DNA of 57,861 nucleotides, from assembly GCA_945921355.1 (NCBI GenBank), contig CAMEKM010000005.1, positions 1 through 57,861 of the forward strand. The letters run 5' to 3'. Under the pieces are notes generated by a model, which was not told the DNA's origin, ran no database searches, and saw nothing but the letters and a program-made list of their open reading frames with translations. The stretch is from an uncultured Bacteroidales bacterium. GTDB taxonomy: Bacteria; Bacteroidota; Bacteroidia; Bacteroidales; Paludibacteraceae. Positions 57,259 to 57,861 of the stretch are shown here, one piece after another (positions within the stretch are counted from its first letter, which is position 1; every line of letters begins with the position of its first letter). The position numbers were made by a program, and so were the translations under genes.

Positions 57259-57861
57259 AACATCAGTATGTTATTCAATATATGCAAGTGTAATGGATAA
57301 AAAAGTGGAATTTTATCCATTATACGATTCATAAACGAATAAATTCTGGCAAATGAGCATATAAAACTCACTCCTCGTTGGGATAGAAAAGAAGTGCTGC
57401 AAGTTTCGGGACCTAAAGGAGTGCGACGGAACGCACTCCGAGCGCAGCGCCCGAAGAGTTCCCACTCTGAGGGATAAGCACGAGCATAGATGAAGAAGTG
57501 CCTTGAATGGCACTTCGAGTATTGCGACCGAACTATCCCCATAGTGAGGAAATTGAGCAATACATAGAATAGATCACAAGCATATCTCTAGCACTTCTCT
57601 AGGCTTTTTGTGGCTTTCTATAAACGTGTCTCTATAATAATGCTGCAAAAATCTTCGGCATTTTGGTAGTTTTGTGCCGAAAAATCGCTTGCGATTAATC
57701 GTTCGAGCCCATTGGGCGAGATAAGACGATTGTGAATTTTGTTATAATATGGTACTTAAAGCAAGCGGAAGGTGTTGATTACCAACGCCTCCCGCTTGGG
57801 TGATTTTTTGGCGTATAGGTCAAATATTAGGCTGAAACCTCTGTAAATGTCTGATACTTAT
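57259..57861. other. Gene-free right end
   Basis: The final 603 bases hold composite repeat copy B (57391-57798) and flanking A/T-rich DNA. No convincing gene is visible. Confidence 0.65.
57391..57798 (-). repeat. Composite palindromic repeat, copy B (inverted)
   Basis: Reverse complement of 20461-20765 in the same part order: the GGAGTGCG/CGCACTCC and GGGCGCTGCGCTC block (about 57417-57475), a TCTATAATAATG motif (57630-57643), the CTTCGGCA hairpin (about 57651-57687) and the 16-bp hairpin (57762-57798). It differs by an added stretch of about 85 bases near 57488-57570, which has its own GAAGTGCC/GGCACTTC hairpin, and by an insert of about 45 bases around 57688-57731 with further small palindromes. 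Confidence 0.78.

Noticed and set aside
20461..57798. The inverted composite repeats as the ends of one 37-kb transposon
   Set aside because: The interval contains core housekeeping genes (alaS, trpS, truA, ribE) and no transposase or integrase, so they are better seen as interspersed repeats.

Overview
The window is chromosomal DNA from a member of the Bacteroidota, most likely order Bacteroidales. The evidence is a recurring promoter box of the form TAnnTTTG (usually TACCTTTGCA or TAATTTTGCA) upstream of at least fourteen transcription units on both strands, A-rich translation start regions without strong Shine-Dalgarno sequences, a GldF-type ABC permease, a BspA-like leucine-rich repeat surface protein, a FadL/PorV-like outer membrane protein and a two-domain FKBP lipoprotein. 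Most genes look ordinary and of medium GC; the block 10.7-20.4 kb is visibly richer in A+T.

Layout. 1-4.8 kb: peptide transporter, coiled-coil protein, rsmI and argS, all plus strand. 5-10.4 kb: rpsA (minus), an EF-hand-like membrane protein and prfC. 10.7-20.4 kb: a defence-like island with a DpnII-type (GATC) restriction-modification cluster (methylase M1, DpnII endonuclease, an extra small PD-(D/E)XK protein, DpnA-like methylase M2), then a 1415-residue protein joining a calcineurin-like metallophosphoesterase, a STAND-type P-loop NTPase and a long helical C-terminal region, then a RhuM/Fic protein with a small acidic ORF. 20.9-34 kb: nucleoside permease, gldF, phosphodiesterase, a minus-strand dipeptidase pair, C1 peptidase, two polysaccharide flippases, riboflavin synthase, two FKBP isomerases and truA. 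34.2-48.2 kb (minus): LRR surface protein with a long leader, HAD phosphatase, outer membrane protein, trpS, and an alaS-guaD-gtrA-dnaJ-rlmH-sulP run. 48.3-53.9 kb (minus): a five-gene MacAB/TolC-like efflux operon. 54-57.9 kb: threonine dehydrogenase, an AAA/DUF4143 ATPase, and a truncated relative of it beside a large repeat.

Two things stand out. First, the metallophosphoesterase-STAND protein next to the restriction system is a strong candidate antiviral sensor/effector. Second, the window is full of short degenerate tandem tracts whose unit varies (7, 8, 9, 11 or 12 bp) while the total length stays near 28-45 bp (five 7-mers, five 8-mers, four 9-mers, three 11- or 12-mers). They sit exactly at gene boundaries, and several lie inside reading frames without breaking them (argS twice, both flippases, truA, an outer membrane protein signal peptide, a small exported protein). 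A second family made of small hairpins ending in GTCC with ACTAAA spacers lies between genes and inside a dipeptidase gene. A composite repeat of about 300-420 bp occurs in inverted orientation at 20.5-20.8 kb and 57.4-57.8 kb, with a partial copy at 34.0 kb.

All calls come from reading the sequence and remembered family motifs; no database search was run. GC and copy comparisons are by eye.
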